From the NCBI GenBank assembly GCA_023488905.1, contig JAMDCQ010000020.1, positions 1 through 64,000 on the forward strand: a stretch of DNA of 64,000 nt, given 5' to 3'. The notes beneath the pieces were generated by a model, which was given only the letters and a program-made list of their open reading frames with translations, was not told the DNA's origin and did not search any database. The position numbers and the translations under genes were made by a program. Shown here one piece after another: positions 9,835-19,878 of this stretch; position 1 is the stretch's first letter, and each line of letters opens with the position of its first letter. This DNA is from Candidatus Bathyarchaeota archaeon (GTDB lineage: Archaea > Thermoproteota > Bathyarchaeia > Bathyarchaeales > Bathycorpusculaceae).

Positions 9835-11553
9835 TTAACCAACTGTGAAATACGTTTTTCCTGTTGCGGGAGTGTAGCCTGCTAGAGAGGCTGTTGCCTC
9901 AACGTTGTATGTTCCAGTTGTTGCTTGAGGTCCCACCCTGTACTTGAACTGCGCTATACCATCTGTGTTTGTTGTGCCTGAGCCTGATGCCGCCCGACCG
10001 CTAGGATCGGTAACAGTAACGGTTACAGCTGCTCCAGCGAGTGGGCTGTCAGTAAGAGTGTCCTTAACGGTCACTGTAATATAGGCAAACGAATTCTTCG
10101 AGTATGTTGTCTTGTCAGTTGTGACGGTTACACTCATAGTCTTCTCAGTGTCGGGTATGTTGTCGACGGTTACCGTTATTGAGCTTTGAGCAGTTTTTGT
10201 ACCCTCAGTAGCAGTAACTGCTATAGTATGGGGTCCATCAGCTACCACTGTGGTATCCCATTGTGCCTCATAATAATCGCCGACTAACCCCATAGCATTC
10301 TGCGCTCCCCCATCGATGGCATATGTTACAGAAACTGACCCTGCCGCGTTTGTTAAGGATGCTCGGATCGGAACTGTGCCGCTAACAGTGGAGCCTGCAG
10401 TTGGGTTTGTTATGCTAACAGTTAAAGATGGTGCGCACTGTGCCACTGCTTTTGCTGCATCTATTCTGCCGTATCCGTAGCTTGTGTCAAATCCTGGCGA
10501 CCCCAGATCTACCGCGGTACCCTGCAGAATGCTTCTAACTTGAGCAGGAGTTAATGATGCCTTAGCTAACATTAGTGCGACGGTTCCAGATACATGTGGG
10601 CAAGCCATGGAAGTGCCGCTGTGAGTGCCATAACTGCTGCCGGGCAAAGTGGAAAAAATGGAAACGCCTGGCGCTGCAAGCTCAACAGCTGGCCCAGTGC
10701 TGGACCAACTAGCCCTAACATCGTTCTGATCTGTAGCGGCGACAGCTATGACTGAGTCATATTTTGCAGGATACCCAACAGTGTCGCCTGTCCCATCAGC
10801 AGTACCGCTGTTTCCTGCAGCAGCCACCAGAATAATGTTGTATGAATAATATGCCTTGTTGCATACATCTTGCAGCGCAGAACTCGACGAGGACGAGCCA
10901 AAGCTCATGCTGACAACCTGCATCTGGTTAGTAATGCACCATTCGATGCCTTTGACTATGTCACTTACAAATCCTGAACCTTGGCTGTTTAGCACTTTGA
11001 CAGCGTAAAGCGAAGCGCTTGGCGCAACCCCCACCACTCCAATATCATTATTTACTGCGGCAGCGATGCCTGCACAGTGAGTACCATGTCCATTGTCATC
11101 ATTGTAGGTTCTTGTGCCCCTGACGAATGTTGCTCCGCCTTTAACTGACAAATCTTCGTGTCCAGTGTCGATGCCTGTGTCCACTATGGCAACTTTTATT
11201 CCTGCACCACTGCTTGAAGGCCACGCCAAATCAGCGTCTATCCTGTCTACGCCCCAAGGAAGAGTTTGGGCAAGAGCGTATGCTTGGATATCGGATTCTA
11301 AATAAGCAATGGCGGGGTTGTTTTTCAATGCGTCTATGGCTTGGGTCGGGATTGAGGCAGCTATCGCTGGAACATAGTCGTAAATGTATTTTATTTCGCC
11401 TCCAGATGCGTGAACTATCGCTGTATTTGGAACGCCTTTGAATCCTATGATAACTGGTACTTTCTCTGAAGGTTGCGCTGCAACACTACTCACAGTTAGT
11501 ATGCTGGATGCGATTAAACAAAGAATCAGAACTGAGACTAACGCTCTTTTCAT
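9835..11553 (-). CDS. Subtilisin-like S8 serine protease with propeptide and C-terminal Ig-like domains
   Basis: Signal peptide; catalytic motifs VAIVDTGIDTGHED, DDNGHGTHCAG, GTSMACPHVSG. Confidence 0.95.
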   Translation of the reverse strand: MKRALVSVLILCLIASSILTVSSVAAQPSEKVPVIIGFKGVPNTAIVHASGGEIKYIYDYVPAIAASIPTQAIDALKNNPAIAYLESDIQAYALAQTLPWGVDRIDADLAWPSSSGAGIKVAIVDTGIDTGHEDLSVKGGATFVRGTRTYNDDNGHGTHCAGIAAAVNNDIGVVGVAPSASLYAVKVLNSQGSGFVSDIVKGIEWCITNQMQVVSMSFGSSSSSSALQDVCNKAYYSYNIILVAAAGNSGTADGTGDTVGYPAKYDSVIAVAATDQNDVRASWSSTGPAVELAAPGVSIFSTLPGSSYGTHSGTSMACPHVSGTVALMLAKASLTPAQVRSILQGTAVDLGSPGFDTSYGYGRIDAAKAVAQCAPSLTVSITNPTAGSTVSGTVPIRASLTNAAGSVSVTYAIDGGAQNAMGLVGDYYEAQWDTTVVADGPHTIAVTATEGTKTAQSSITVTVDNIPDTEKTMSVTVTTDKTTYSKNSFAYITVTVKDTLTDSPLAGAAVTVTVTDPSGRAASGSGTTNTDGIAQFKYRVGPQATTGTYNVEATASLAGYTPATGKTYFTVG

Positions 11554-11804
11554 GTTCGATACGCCTGAATATTGCTCTGTCGACCTAACGTATTAAGTTT
11601 GTTCTGAGATCGATTATCCTATTTGGTGTTGTACTTTTTGTGCTTGTCTTAGCGTATGCGTTGGTTTCTGAAGAAAAACCGCGAACATGTGGCTCGCTGC
11701 GGGTTGACTAAGCTTTCTTTGCCTCGTTATGGCTGTGCGAATTCGAATCCAACATCAGCTGCATCCGTTGCTCACTCTTCCTGTTAGTCTCTTTTGGTTT
11801 TCTA

Positions 11805-12248
11805 TCATTGTTTTTTGAAGGTTGGCAGCCTAAGGATGTGAACACTAACACCGACTGCGACAGCAACCATGATTAGTTGCATTGGCAAAACCAGAGGAGG
11901 CGGCAATAGACGGCTTAGAAAGAAAACAGTTGAGACCCCAATCGTAGCCCACAAAACTGTGAGAGCAGTAACCTTTGTTTTTATTGGGAGGCCTCTGCCT
12001 TCCTTGTAGTTTCTTATGTACTCCCCGAACCACTTGTTGTTCAGCAGCCAATTGTACATTCTTGTTGAGCTTTTGCAGAAACATGCTGCGGCAGCAAGTA
12101 GAAAAGGCGTGGTTGGCAGAAGCGGCAGCACCATACCGATGGTTCCCAAACCCACACAGATCAGACCTGCAACAAGCCATAGTGCTTTGGTGACTTTCCG
12201 TCCTTTCTTTTCGCAGCCTGCTGTTTCAGAAGTCTTTCCGTTGTCCAT
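11805..12248 (-). CDS. DUF454 (YbaN-like) membrane protein
   Basis: LWLVAGLICVGLGTIGMVLPLLPTTPFLLAAAACFCKSS. Confidence 0.8.
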   Translation of the reverse strand: MDNGKTSETAGCEKKGRKVTKALWLVAGLICVGLGTIGMVLPLLPTTPFLLAAAACFCKSSTRMYNWLLNNKWFGEYIRNYKEGRGLPIKTKVTALTVLWATIGVSTVFFLSRLLPPPLVLPMQLIMVAVAVGVSVHILRLPTFKKQ

Positions 12249-12460
12249 AGCTTACATCTCTGCATAGTTTGCGCCTGTTTCACCTTAAAAACTATGTGCT
12301 GTCGCTACCTCTCTCCTGTTCGTGCATGTTGGGGCGAGATCTGAACCTTGTTTCGCGCATGCCTTGGCTGGAACTGGCTCGCGAGAACTTCTTTACAGTA
12401 GCTGCGTTCAGCTTTATCCACAGAAATAGTTAAAACTGTCCTCTGTGCTACGGAGTTAAC

Positions 12461-14098
12461 TCACAAGTGTAATCTCGTGGCTTTCCTCATATAGAAGCTG
12501 CAGTTGTTTGGAAACGTGTTAGAAGGAGGGGGTGGCGGCGGAGGCGGGATTGGCAGTTGTTGAACTTGCATCTTTCTTCTACGTCTCCATACCAGCACAG
12601 CTGCAATAATGGCAATCGCCGCTACCATGCCTGCTAGGGCAAAGACTATTTGCCACGAAAAGGGAAGCGCAGGATTAACGTTTGAACTCGCCCACCATTG
12701 ATCCACCGAGCTGGAATCCCAAAACGAAACATAATTTTGCAACTCCTGCGAGCTGAAGCCGTTTTGCCCCGCATTGGGCAGGGTCAAGGATTGACCTGAC
12801 TCAATTGTTACCGTGTTGCCGGACCGCCAATCAACAAAAACCACAGGCCCAGTGATAACATTGATTGTTGCCCCTGTGTTTGATACACTCACTATGTACT
12901 CTGTGCCCATCGGCACAAGATAGCCTTGACGTATAGCAACTGGCTCCGCGTAGTAGTGGGTATCTGTGTCTGTTGAGTGCCCCTTAAAGTGCGCCGTACC
13001 CTCCAACAAGTAGAGCAAGCCTTCGACAACTACTCCCTTGAAACCATGCATAGCGCCTCCCAAGCCCATCAAGAACCAACTCAGCGGACCCAACCCCTCA
13101 TCAATGAGCCCCTCCTCGTATGGCCCACTGTAGCCTTCGTTTGGGAGAGGAGGAACAGCTGCTTCCAACGTCAACGTCCCGTCAGCTTTGGTTTCCTGCT
13201 GAATGCCTACGAACTGCAGCTTCGAATCAGCCCCCAGATCCACGTAGCAGTCTCCGCTTGGATAACGAAACTCCACCACAGAATCGCCCGTGGTTCTGAC
13301 TATGCTTCCAGAGGATATTTCTCGGTCAGAGGCGAGTGGCGTGTATTGTCCCGTGTTTGGATCCATGATTGCCGCTGAACCACGCAGCAGACCAACCGTT
13401 CCCAACGCGTAGGTTTCCGTTGGAGAAGGCGTGGGTGAAGGGTTAACTGTTCGAGTGACTGATATGGAGGTGCTCCCCGAGATGCTCGCTGGACCTCCGC
13501 TTGAAGATATAGGCGTGGTTACTGTGTAGCCGTCCTGCAATTTCACTTGGTATGTTCCCGAGGTTGTTTGCGTGATTGAACTTATTGGGACGCTGATTGG
13601 CGTCGTTACAGTTTGCCCTGCCACCGTCGTTGTGATGGTCCCCGAGAGGGTGGAAGGCGCATTCGTCGCCGTTACAGTGACTTTTAGGGTGGCTATCATA
13701 TCTGAGCCAACGGTCCCAGAAACTGAATCCGTTTCCGCAATGTTCACCTGGGGAGCAGATATCGTTCCAAAACCCCCTCCTGTATTCATGCTTCCAGACA
13801 TGGAAACTGCGTAGTTGCCGTTGCCTGAGCCTGACACCTGTTGACCCGTAACGGTCAAGTGCAAAACGTTGCTTCCGGACATGGAGACCGTTATGGAGGC
13901 CCCGCTTTCATTTACGATGGAGGTGGCGCTAAACTGCATCGTTATATCCCAATAACCTGACTGAGCAAACACGAAGCCAACTGGAAAAACGGTGAGGACA
14001 AGCAGAGTTATGATGATAAACACTGCTGATGAAAACCTTGTTTTCTTTTGAGATGACAGGGAAAGGATGCTGTTGCCTCCTCGGGTTCTTTTCGGCAC
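12461..14098 (-). CDS. Secreted/membrane protein with FecR-like domain, C-terminal TM and polyproline tail
   Basis: RGSAAIMDPNTGQYTPLASDREISSGSIVRTTGDSVVEFRYPSGD; TM then RRRRKMQVQQLPIPPPPPPPPS. Confidence 0.65.
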   Translation of the reverse strand: MPKRTRGGNSILSLSSQKKTRFSSAVFIIITLLVLTVFPVGFVFAQSGYWDITMQFSATSIVNESGASITVSMSGSNVLHLTVTGQQVSGSGNGNYAVSMSGSMNTGGGFGTISAPQVNIAETDSVSGTVGSDMIATLKVTVTATNAPSTLSGTITTTVAGQTVTTPISVPISSITQTTSGTYQVKLQDGYTVTTPISSSGGPASISGSTSISVTRTVNPSPTPSPTETYALGTVGLLRGSAAIMDPNTGQYTPLASDREISSGSIVRTTGDSVVEFRYPSGDCYVDLGADSKLQFVGIQQETKADGTLTLEAAVPPLPNEGYSGPYEEGLIDEGLGPLSWFLMGLGGAMHGFKGVVVEGLLYLLEGTAHFKGHSTDTDTHYYAEPVAIRQGYLVPMGTEYIVSVSNTGATINVITGPVVFVDWRSGNTVTIESGQSLTLPNAGQNGFSSQELQNYVSFWDSSSVDQWWASSNVNPALPFSWQIVFALAGMVAAIAIIAAVLVWRRRRKMQVQQLPIPPPPPPPPSNTFPNNCSFYMRKATRLHL

Positions 14099-14547
14099 GG
14101 AATTTCCTCCTTAACAAGTAAACCTTTCTCGTTTACGTATTAAAAACTTTGCAATCTAGCGCGGCAGAGACGCATTTATCCTACTCAATTATTGCAAAAA
14201 TCTGACGCCTACGGCACGTTAATTTTCTCAAAAAAGAAAAAGGAAGGGAAAAAAGCGGTATAAATGTGCGCAGAGGTGGTGGGCACGCTGGGATTCACGC
14301 GCATCTGCGCCACCAAGTTAGAAAACTTCTAAAAAAGGAGAAAGTAGCTGCGTAGAAATAAGCGTGGCGATAAATTCTCTTAACATCACCAATGAGTCTA
14401 TGTTCAAATCAACCGTTTGTTAAAATTGGGGCGGGTTCGTTTGATACAGACAGACTTCCTTAGCCCGGTTAAGGGCAGAAATTGCGCAGATGTACAGAAG
14501 CTTCATAGCTACGTTGATATTCAAGTTATAACTATACATCCGAAAAA

Positions 14548-15468
14548 ATGGTGACTAGGTTGAGCGAGATAAGTAATGTTATTCAAAAGAAGGGAACTGA
14601 CAGGCTAAAGCGTGGATTCGCAAAAATGTGCAAAGGTGGCGTTGTAATGGATGTCACTAATGCAGAACAAGCTAAAATCGCAGAAGCTGCAGGCGCAGTC
14701 TCCGTTATGGCGCTGGAAGCTGTTCCAGCTGATATAAGAGCTCGAGGCGGGGTCGCTAGAATGGCTGACCCAAAGAAAGTGAGAGAAATAATAGCTGCCG
14801 TCACCATTCCCGTAATGGCCAAATGCAGAATAGGTCATATCGCAGAAGCTCAGGTACTCCAAGCTCTGGGTGCAGATATGGTTGATGAAAGCGAAGTGTT
14901 AACTCCTGCTGACGAAGAGGACCATATCGCAAAAACAGGATTTACTGTTCCGTTTGTGTGTGGTGCAAGAAACTTGGGGGAAGCGCTTAGGAGGATAAAC
15001 GAAGGCGCTGCTATGATAAGAACAAAAGGTGAACCAGGAACAGGGAACGTGGTTGAAGCAGTGAGGCATCTCAAAGTTATGAATAAGGAGATAACTTCGC
15101 TCAAACAAATGGATGATTTGCAGTTAAAGGCAAAAGCGGAAGAATACCGTGTACCTATTGAACTTGTAAAAGAAACAAAACGACTGCAAAGATTACCCGT
15201 CGTTAACTTTGCCGCCGGAGGAATAGCAACCCCTGCAGACGCAGCCTTAATGATGCAGCTAGGAACCGACGGATTGTTTGTAGGTTCAGGAGTGTTCAAA
15301 TCTAAAAATCCAGAGGCTTACGCAAAAGCTATTGTAGAAGCAGCTATGCATTATGATGATCCCAAAATTATAGCTAACATATCTGAAGGCCTTGGAGAGC
15401 CCATGGCTGGCATTGATACCTCAAAGATGGAAGAGAGCCAGAAGATGCAGACTAGGGGAACTAATTGA
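14548..15468 (+). CDS. pdxS: Pyridoxal 5'-phosphate synthase subunit PdxS
   Basis: [71 protein letters not shown]. Confidence 0.96.
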   Translation: MVTRLSEISNVIQKKGTDRLKRGFAKMCKGGVVMDVTNAEQAKIAEAAGAVSVMALEAVPADIRARGGVARMADPKKVREIIAAVTIPVMAKCRIGHIAEAQVLQALGADMVDESEVLTPADEEDHIAKTGFTVPFVCGARNLGEALRRINEGAAMIRTKGEPGTGNVVEAVRHLKVMNKEITSLKQMDDLQLKAKAEEYRVPIELVKETKRLQRLPVVNFAAGGIATPADAALMMQLGTDGLFVGSGVFKSKNPEAYAKAIVEAAMHYDDPKIIANISEGLGEPMAGIDTSKMEESQKMQTRGTN

Positions 15469-16064
15469 AAGTAGGCGTCATAGCAGTACAAGGTGCAGTA
15501 TCTGAACACATTGATGCCCTGACGCAGGCGATGAAGAGTGAAGGGATCAAAGGAAAAGCTGTTCCAGTACGAGTACTTGAAGACCTCAGTGATATTGATG
15601 GGCTTGTTATTCCTGGTGGCGAATCAACGACAATAGGTCGCCTTACACTGTCTTCAGGGCTACACGGACGCATAGTCGAGCTTGCACAAGGAGGACTTCC
15701 GATTCTTGGAACATGTGCTGGCACTATTCTGTTAGCCTCCGAGGGAGACCGACAAGTCAAGGATACTGACACAAAACTCCTTGGCTTACTAGACATGCAG
15801 GTAAACCGAAACTCTTACGGTAGACAAGTGGACTCATTTGAGGCAGGCTTACAAATAGCTGAGTTGGGAAGAGCACCATTTAAGGGAGTGTTCATTCGTG
15901 CTCCAACAATTGAAAAAGTTTGGGGCAAGACTGAAGTCTGGGCTAAATACCAAAACAAAATCGTTGGCGCAAAGAAAGGCAATATTTTGGCTCTAACTTT
16001 CCATCCAGAAATAACCGAAGATCTCAGGATTCACCAGTTTTTTTTGAAACAAATAGAGTCATAA
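15465..16064 (+). CDS. pdxT: Pyridoxal 5'-phosphate synthase glutaminase subunit PdxT
   Basis: [39 protein letters not shown]; overlaps pdxS by 4 nt. Confidence 0.95.
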   Translation: MKVGVIAVQGAVSEHIDALTQAMKSEGIKGKAVPVRVLEDLSDIDGLVIPGGESTTIGRLTLSSGLHGRIVELAQGGLPILGTCAGTILLASEGDRQVKDTDTKLLGLLDMQVNRNSYGRQVDSFEAGLQIAELGRAPFKGVFIRAPTIEKVWGKTEVWAKYQNKIVGAKKGNILALTFHPEITEDLRIHQFFLKQIES

Positions 16065-16120
16065 GATACTTTTGACGATAGCACTTGATCTTCATAGATG
16101 AGTATTAATAATAAAAAAAG

Positions 16121-16253
16121 GTGTGTATTTAGCTCTAACAGTTTTTTCTACAAATTCACTTTAAAATCCATTGGAAGGTATCAATTTGAGCGACATTAAA
16201 ATTAGCCATTTGACATGAATTCATCAGCGTATAGGCAAGAGCTAAATACACAC
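16121..16253. repeat. 133-bp segment bounded by perfect 16-bp inverted repeats
   Basis: gtgtgtatttagctct (16121-16136) and agagctaaatacacac (16238-16253). Confidence 0.75.
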
Positions 16254-16270
16254 AAAAAAAGGGAGAGAAG

Positions 16271-16338
16271 CTGCTTAGGAGAAGCAGAATTGGCGATGTC
16301 GCCAACGGATATGGGTTCAATTCCCATCCCCAGCTCCA
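16271..16338 (+). pseudogene. Truncated type II (long variable arm) tRNA-like 3' half
   Basis: CTGCT-TAGGAGA-AGCAG arm, variable stem TTGGCGA/TCGCCAA, T arm ATGGG-TTCAATT-CCCAT, CCCCAGC-T-CCA; no matching GCTGGGG 5' acceptor or D arm upstream. Confidence 0.65.
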
Positions 16339-16441
16339 AAAACTGAACTTTGCATGCAAGCCCAGTAAGTTATTGCTGACTATTTTCGGAAGCAAAAGAA
16401 GAAATGAGAAAAATTAAATGATTCATTGCTTATTTCTAGCC

Positions 16442-16633
16442 ATGGAAAACGTCAGTTATATTGAATGGGTGCCTGCTGGAGCATTGATTAAGTGTCTATT
16501 TGTTGGATTTTCTGCCTATATTGTGATTTTTTCTTTAGCAATTTTTCTATTTGTTGAATTATCTGCTGAGACTGTTTATGGGCTTGTTTTGGGGTGGGGA
16601 ATTTTGGTTTTTCTTTTGTTCCTAGTGTGCTAA
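16442..16633 (+). CDS. Small membrane protein
   Basis: Two predicted TM segments, 63 aa. Confidence 0.35.
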   Translation: MENVSYIEWVPAGALIKCLFVGFSAYIVIFSLAIFLFVELSAETVYGLVLGWGILVFLLFLVC

Positions 16634-16843
16634 CCAATTTATGGGACAAAAGCAGCGCCCTCTGCGAGTATGTTAAGTAAACAGTTTAAACTTTGTCTTG
16701 ACGTAAAATGTTGTAGATCATGGGCTGCAAGTTTGACTACTCAAAAGCCTAAAGAAAAGCGTCATTTCCGTTATAAGAGTGAAAGTTGTGTGCAAAAAAC
16801 CAAGATGTTTAAATAAGGTGGCACATGACAAACTTTCTCGGAA

Positions 16844-17344
16844 GTGGCTGACTTGGTATCAGGAAAAGCAAAAACAGATATACTGGGGATTGTTGGGGTA
16901 GCCGGTTTATTAATCTCAATGTTCATGGCGGTGGTGTTGTTTGGGCCTTATTTCGGGTTTAGTTTGCTGACTGTTGATGAGAATTTGGCGATAGTTGTCT
17001 TTTCAATTTCGATTGCTGTGACAGTCATGGGTTTTAGTTTCCTTCAGAAAACTGCAATAAAAATAACCAAAGAAGCAATCGCTGATTTTGCTAATCCGAT
17101 ATTGAATTCAAAGGGCAAGGTTTCAGCTCGCGAAATAGCTGATAAACCGCTTAAAGGAAAAATGGAGATCGCCATTCTTGTGAAAAGCTATCTCGAACCA
17201 ATGATTGGGGAAGGTTATTTTGAAGGCGCCCGTCTTGAAGGTGGGTGGTTGGTGAAAGACGTTATCCCCTGTGAGTACTGCGGGAAGCCAGTCCGGTTAA
17301 CCGACACGAAATGCTCCAGCTGCGGAGCTACAATTAAAAAGTGA
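16844..17344 (+). CDS. Membrane protein with C-terminal zinc ribbon
   Basis: Two TM segments; CEYCGKPVRLTDTKCSSCGATIKK. Confidence 0.65.
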   Translation: MADLVSGKAKTDILGIVGVAGLLISMFMAVVLFGPYFGFSLLTVDENLAIVVFSISIAVTVMGFSFLQKTAIKITKEAIADFANPILNSKGKVSAREIADKPLKGKMEIAILVKSYLEPMIGEGYFEGARLEGGWLVKDVIPCEYCGKPVRLTDTKCSSCGATIKK

Positions 17345-17636
17345 GTTAACAGGCGTGGATGGCGGTCAGCTAAGTTGCTTTGCCATGTAGGGTCCGTCTC
17401 GCTCGTAGCCGCGCGCGGGTTTGCCAAATTTTCGTAGACAAGCGCGCACTCTTTTTATTTAAACTACTAAGTATAGACTTAAGATAATTTAATTTTCTCT
17501 CTTGCCTCACTCCCATACACGTAGAGCTCAGCACAAACATATTCGCACACCAACAGAATTTGAGTCTTAATTCATATTTTATTTTTGCAGATCTTTATTA
17601 GCTTGAAAGCAGTAGCTTAGTCAGCTTGATGAATTT

Positions 17637-18152
17637 ATGACCTACTGCACGGGCTGTGGAAAAGAAGTGCCTGAAGGCTCAGAGTTTTGTCCGAGCTGCG
17701 GAGCCTCTGTTAGGTATGTGGCAGGTTTGCACGGGGACTGCTGCTGAAAGAATCATGAGCGAAAGTTCTTTGCAGCAACACTGGGTTAAAAGAGTTATCG
17801 ATATCGTGATTGATTCAATCATTGTTGCTATCGCAACCGCGATCTTGGGGCTTGTAACCGACATAGCGGGGGTTTTCAACTTGCTGAGTTTTCCCTTCGC
17901 GATGGGTTTAATATACGTTCTCTACTTCACCATAACTGAGTCCCTTTATGGCTACACCATTGGAAAGAGACTGGTCAACCTTAGAGTTGAGACCTTGGAT
18001 GGAAGAAAACCGGGTTTGCAAAGCGCCTTCATAAGGAACATCAGCAAAATCCATTTTCTTTTCTTGATTTTGGACACAATCGGCGGTTTTTTCACCTCGA
18101 AAGATCATCATCAAAATATATCGATCAAATCGCGCATACAACAGTTGTCTAA
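17637..18152 (+). pseudogene. Zinc-ribbon + RDD membrane protein with two frameshifts
   Basis: MTYCTGCGKEVPEGSEFCPSCGASVR at 17637 is in a different frame from the RDD core (WVKRVIDIVIDSIIVAIATA...GKRLVNLRV); the C-terminus KYIDQIAHTTVV* needs another frame change near 18114. Confidence 0.75.
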
Positions 18153-18235
18153 TACTTCTTTTTACGGGTAATCCTTACAGCGTAATCTTTTTTGGCAAAA
18201 TACGCTATATTTTGGCTGATTTAACTGTTTAAAGC

Positions 18236-18463
18236 ATGGAATACGCACCTATTGCAGTCTTGGTCGGCGCATTGCTGACGATGGCGTCAGTTGTTTTCGG
18301 CGCGAAGTACACGCAGGGCAAAGGCAAAGCCAAGCAGCTGACCAAGCTTCTAAACACAATTATTGACGCTGCACAAGACGATGAGGTAACCGAAAAAGAG
18401 TTTCAAAGGATTGTTGCTTCCGCCAAGACCATTTTGGAAAAACCGGAGGCGCAATCAGCCTGA
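18236..18463 (+). CDS. Small protein with N-terminal TM and helical tail (virus-type)
   Basis: MEYAPIAVLVGALLTMASVVFGAKYTQGKGKAKQL...; first of a tightly packed gene run. Confidence 0.5.
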   Translation: MEYAPIAVLVGALLTMASVVFGAKYTQGKGKAKQLTKLLNTIIDAAQDDEVTEKEFQRIVASAKTILEKPEAQSA

Positions 18464-18897
18464 GAAGAAAGCTTCTTGGTTTCTCTGTTCTTTTCCTTCT
18501 GTTTTCAGTTGCAGCTACCTATGGTGTTCAACAATATCAGGTTAGAATTCCTGCAACTGGCAACGTCAAAGCAATCGGTATAGGTGTCTACAATGATCAA
18601 GCCTGTACAAGTTCACTTTCTAGTATTAACTGGGGGCTGTTGTCGCCTGGAGAAAACAAAACTTTCACTTGTTATCTAAAGAGCCTCTCAAACGTTAATG
18701 GTTCTCTTGCTTTATCGGTTGGTAATTGGGCGCCAACTTCAGCAAGCAATTACATTATTCTTTCATGGAATCGGGAAAGCTACCACATAACGCCGGGCGA
18801 AGTCATTTCAGCGGTATTTGCGCTGCAGGTTAGCTCTTCCATTCAAGGTGTGACCAGCTTCAGTTTTGATGTAGTTGTCACAGCTGTGGAGGCTTAA
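18460..18897 (+). CDS. Secreted protein, probable non-ATG (CTG) start overlapping the previous stop
   Basis: Frame contains signal peptide LRRKLLGFSVLFLLLFSVAATYG upstream of the first ATG (18640); GGAGG 11 nt upstream of CTG at 18460. Confidence 0.55.
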   Translation: MRRKLLGFSVLFLLFSVAATYGVQQYQVRIPATGNVKAIGIGVYNDQACTSSLSSINWGLLSPGENKTFTCYLKSLSNVNGSLALSVGNWAPTSASNYIILSWNRESYHITPGEVISAVFALQVSSSIQGVTSFSFDVVVTAVEA

Positions 18898-18900
18898 TAG

Positions 18901-19083
18901 TTGAGCAAAAACCAAAGCACGAAGAATACCGAGTGGCTTCACAAGTGGGAGCAATTTGGGCAACGCATTAACCAGTTTCCTGAGTGGATGCAAACAATTC
19001 TTTTGGAAGATGTGGAGACGGCTATCCGGAATCGACTTGTCATTTTTGAGATGATCCACAACAAGGTAAAAGGAGCAAGCTAG
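18901..19083 (+). CDS. Small hypothetical protein
   Basis: 60 aa, TTG start, in the same compact gene run. Confidence 0.4.
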   Translation: MSKNQSTKNTEWLHKWEQFGQRINQFPEWMQTILLEDVETAIRNRLVIFEMIHNKVKGAS

Positions 19084-19084
19084 C

Positions 19085-19411
19085 ATGGGCTATTGCGAAG
19101 TTGAAGCCGTTAAACTTGTCTTGCAGATTCCCTCTGAAACTGAAACCTTTGACGAGGAAATATCTGGTTGCATTGTCTCGGCTGACGCTTTAGTTGATAG
19201 TTTGCTAAAGCAGAAAGGCCTTAGCGTTTCTTCACCTACCCCTCAGAATATCATTGATGCAAGTGCCATTTTGCAGCTTGGCAATTTCGGCGTCGCCGAG
19301 ATCCAGTTGGGGCTGAAGCGTTCTGGTAGGAAGCAAACAGGTTCCTGGATGTCTACGGGGAAACCGAAGGAGAATTACCGTTTAAGGTGTGCCAAGCTTG
19401 ATATCGGTTGA
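19085..19411 (+). CDS. Possible phage head-tail connector-like protein
   Basis: Size, position and pattern just upstream of the gp10-like gene; fold is inference. Confidence 0.4.
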   Translation: MGYCEVEAVKLVLQIPSETETFDEEISGCIVSADALVDSLLKQKGLSVSSPTPQNIIDASAILQLGNFGVAEIQLGLKRSGRKQTGSWMSTGKPKENYRLRCAKLDIG

Positions 19412-19859
19412 AGTTAGCACTCATGGTTTAGAATTTGACGAGGTTGTGCAACATCTTAGTGGACCGTTAAGGCAGAAGCTTGTTGAGAAGCTTGCGGATA
19501 TTGCCTATGCCTCTGCGTTTTATGGTGTACCTTGGCTAACTGGTCGACTTGCCCAGTCAATCGTTAAGGAGATTGGTGATGGTGAAGTTAGAATTGCAGC
19601 TTTGGCGCCTTATGCCATGTACGTGGTGAATGGAACATCGCCTCACGAGATTAGACCTGTTAACACTCGTGTGCTGGCTTTTAGCGTCAAGGGCAAGATG
19701 GTTTTCGCTTCTCTGGTTCATCATCCAGGTACTAAACCTAATCCCTTCATGCAAGAGGCAGCCGAGAATGCACGCAACCAAGCCGACATCGAAAATCACC
19801 AACTAATAGTACTGAGCAATCAACTTAAGGAGCTGATACGCAATGAAAAAACAGGCTAA
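19389..19859 (+). CDS. HK97 gp10-like phage tail/head completion protein
   Basis: YGVPWLTGRLAQSIVKEIGDGEVRIAALAPYAMYVVNGTSPHEIRPV...KPNPFMQEAAENA typical of gp10-like proteins. Confidence 0.7.
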   Translation: MPSLISVEVSTHGLEFDEVVQHLSGPLRQKLVEKLADIAYASAFYGVPWLTGRLAQSIVKEIGDGEVRIAALAPYAMYVVNGTSPHEIRPVNTRVLAFSVKGKMVFASLVHHPGTKPNPFMQEAAENARNQADIENHQLIVLSNQLKELIRNEKTG

Positions 19860-19878
19860 ATTCCAGTCAAATCTTTTG

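Noticed and set aside
14257-14318. TATA-like tataaat followed by a GCGCAGA...TCTGCGC hairpin
   Set aside because: Single short stem with a long loop and no second copy; not enough to call an ncRNA.
14583-15299. Minus-strand ORFs across pdxS
   Set aside because: Antisense shadows of a highly conserved gene.
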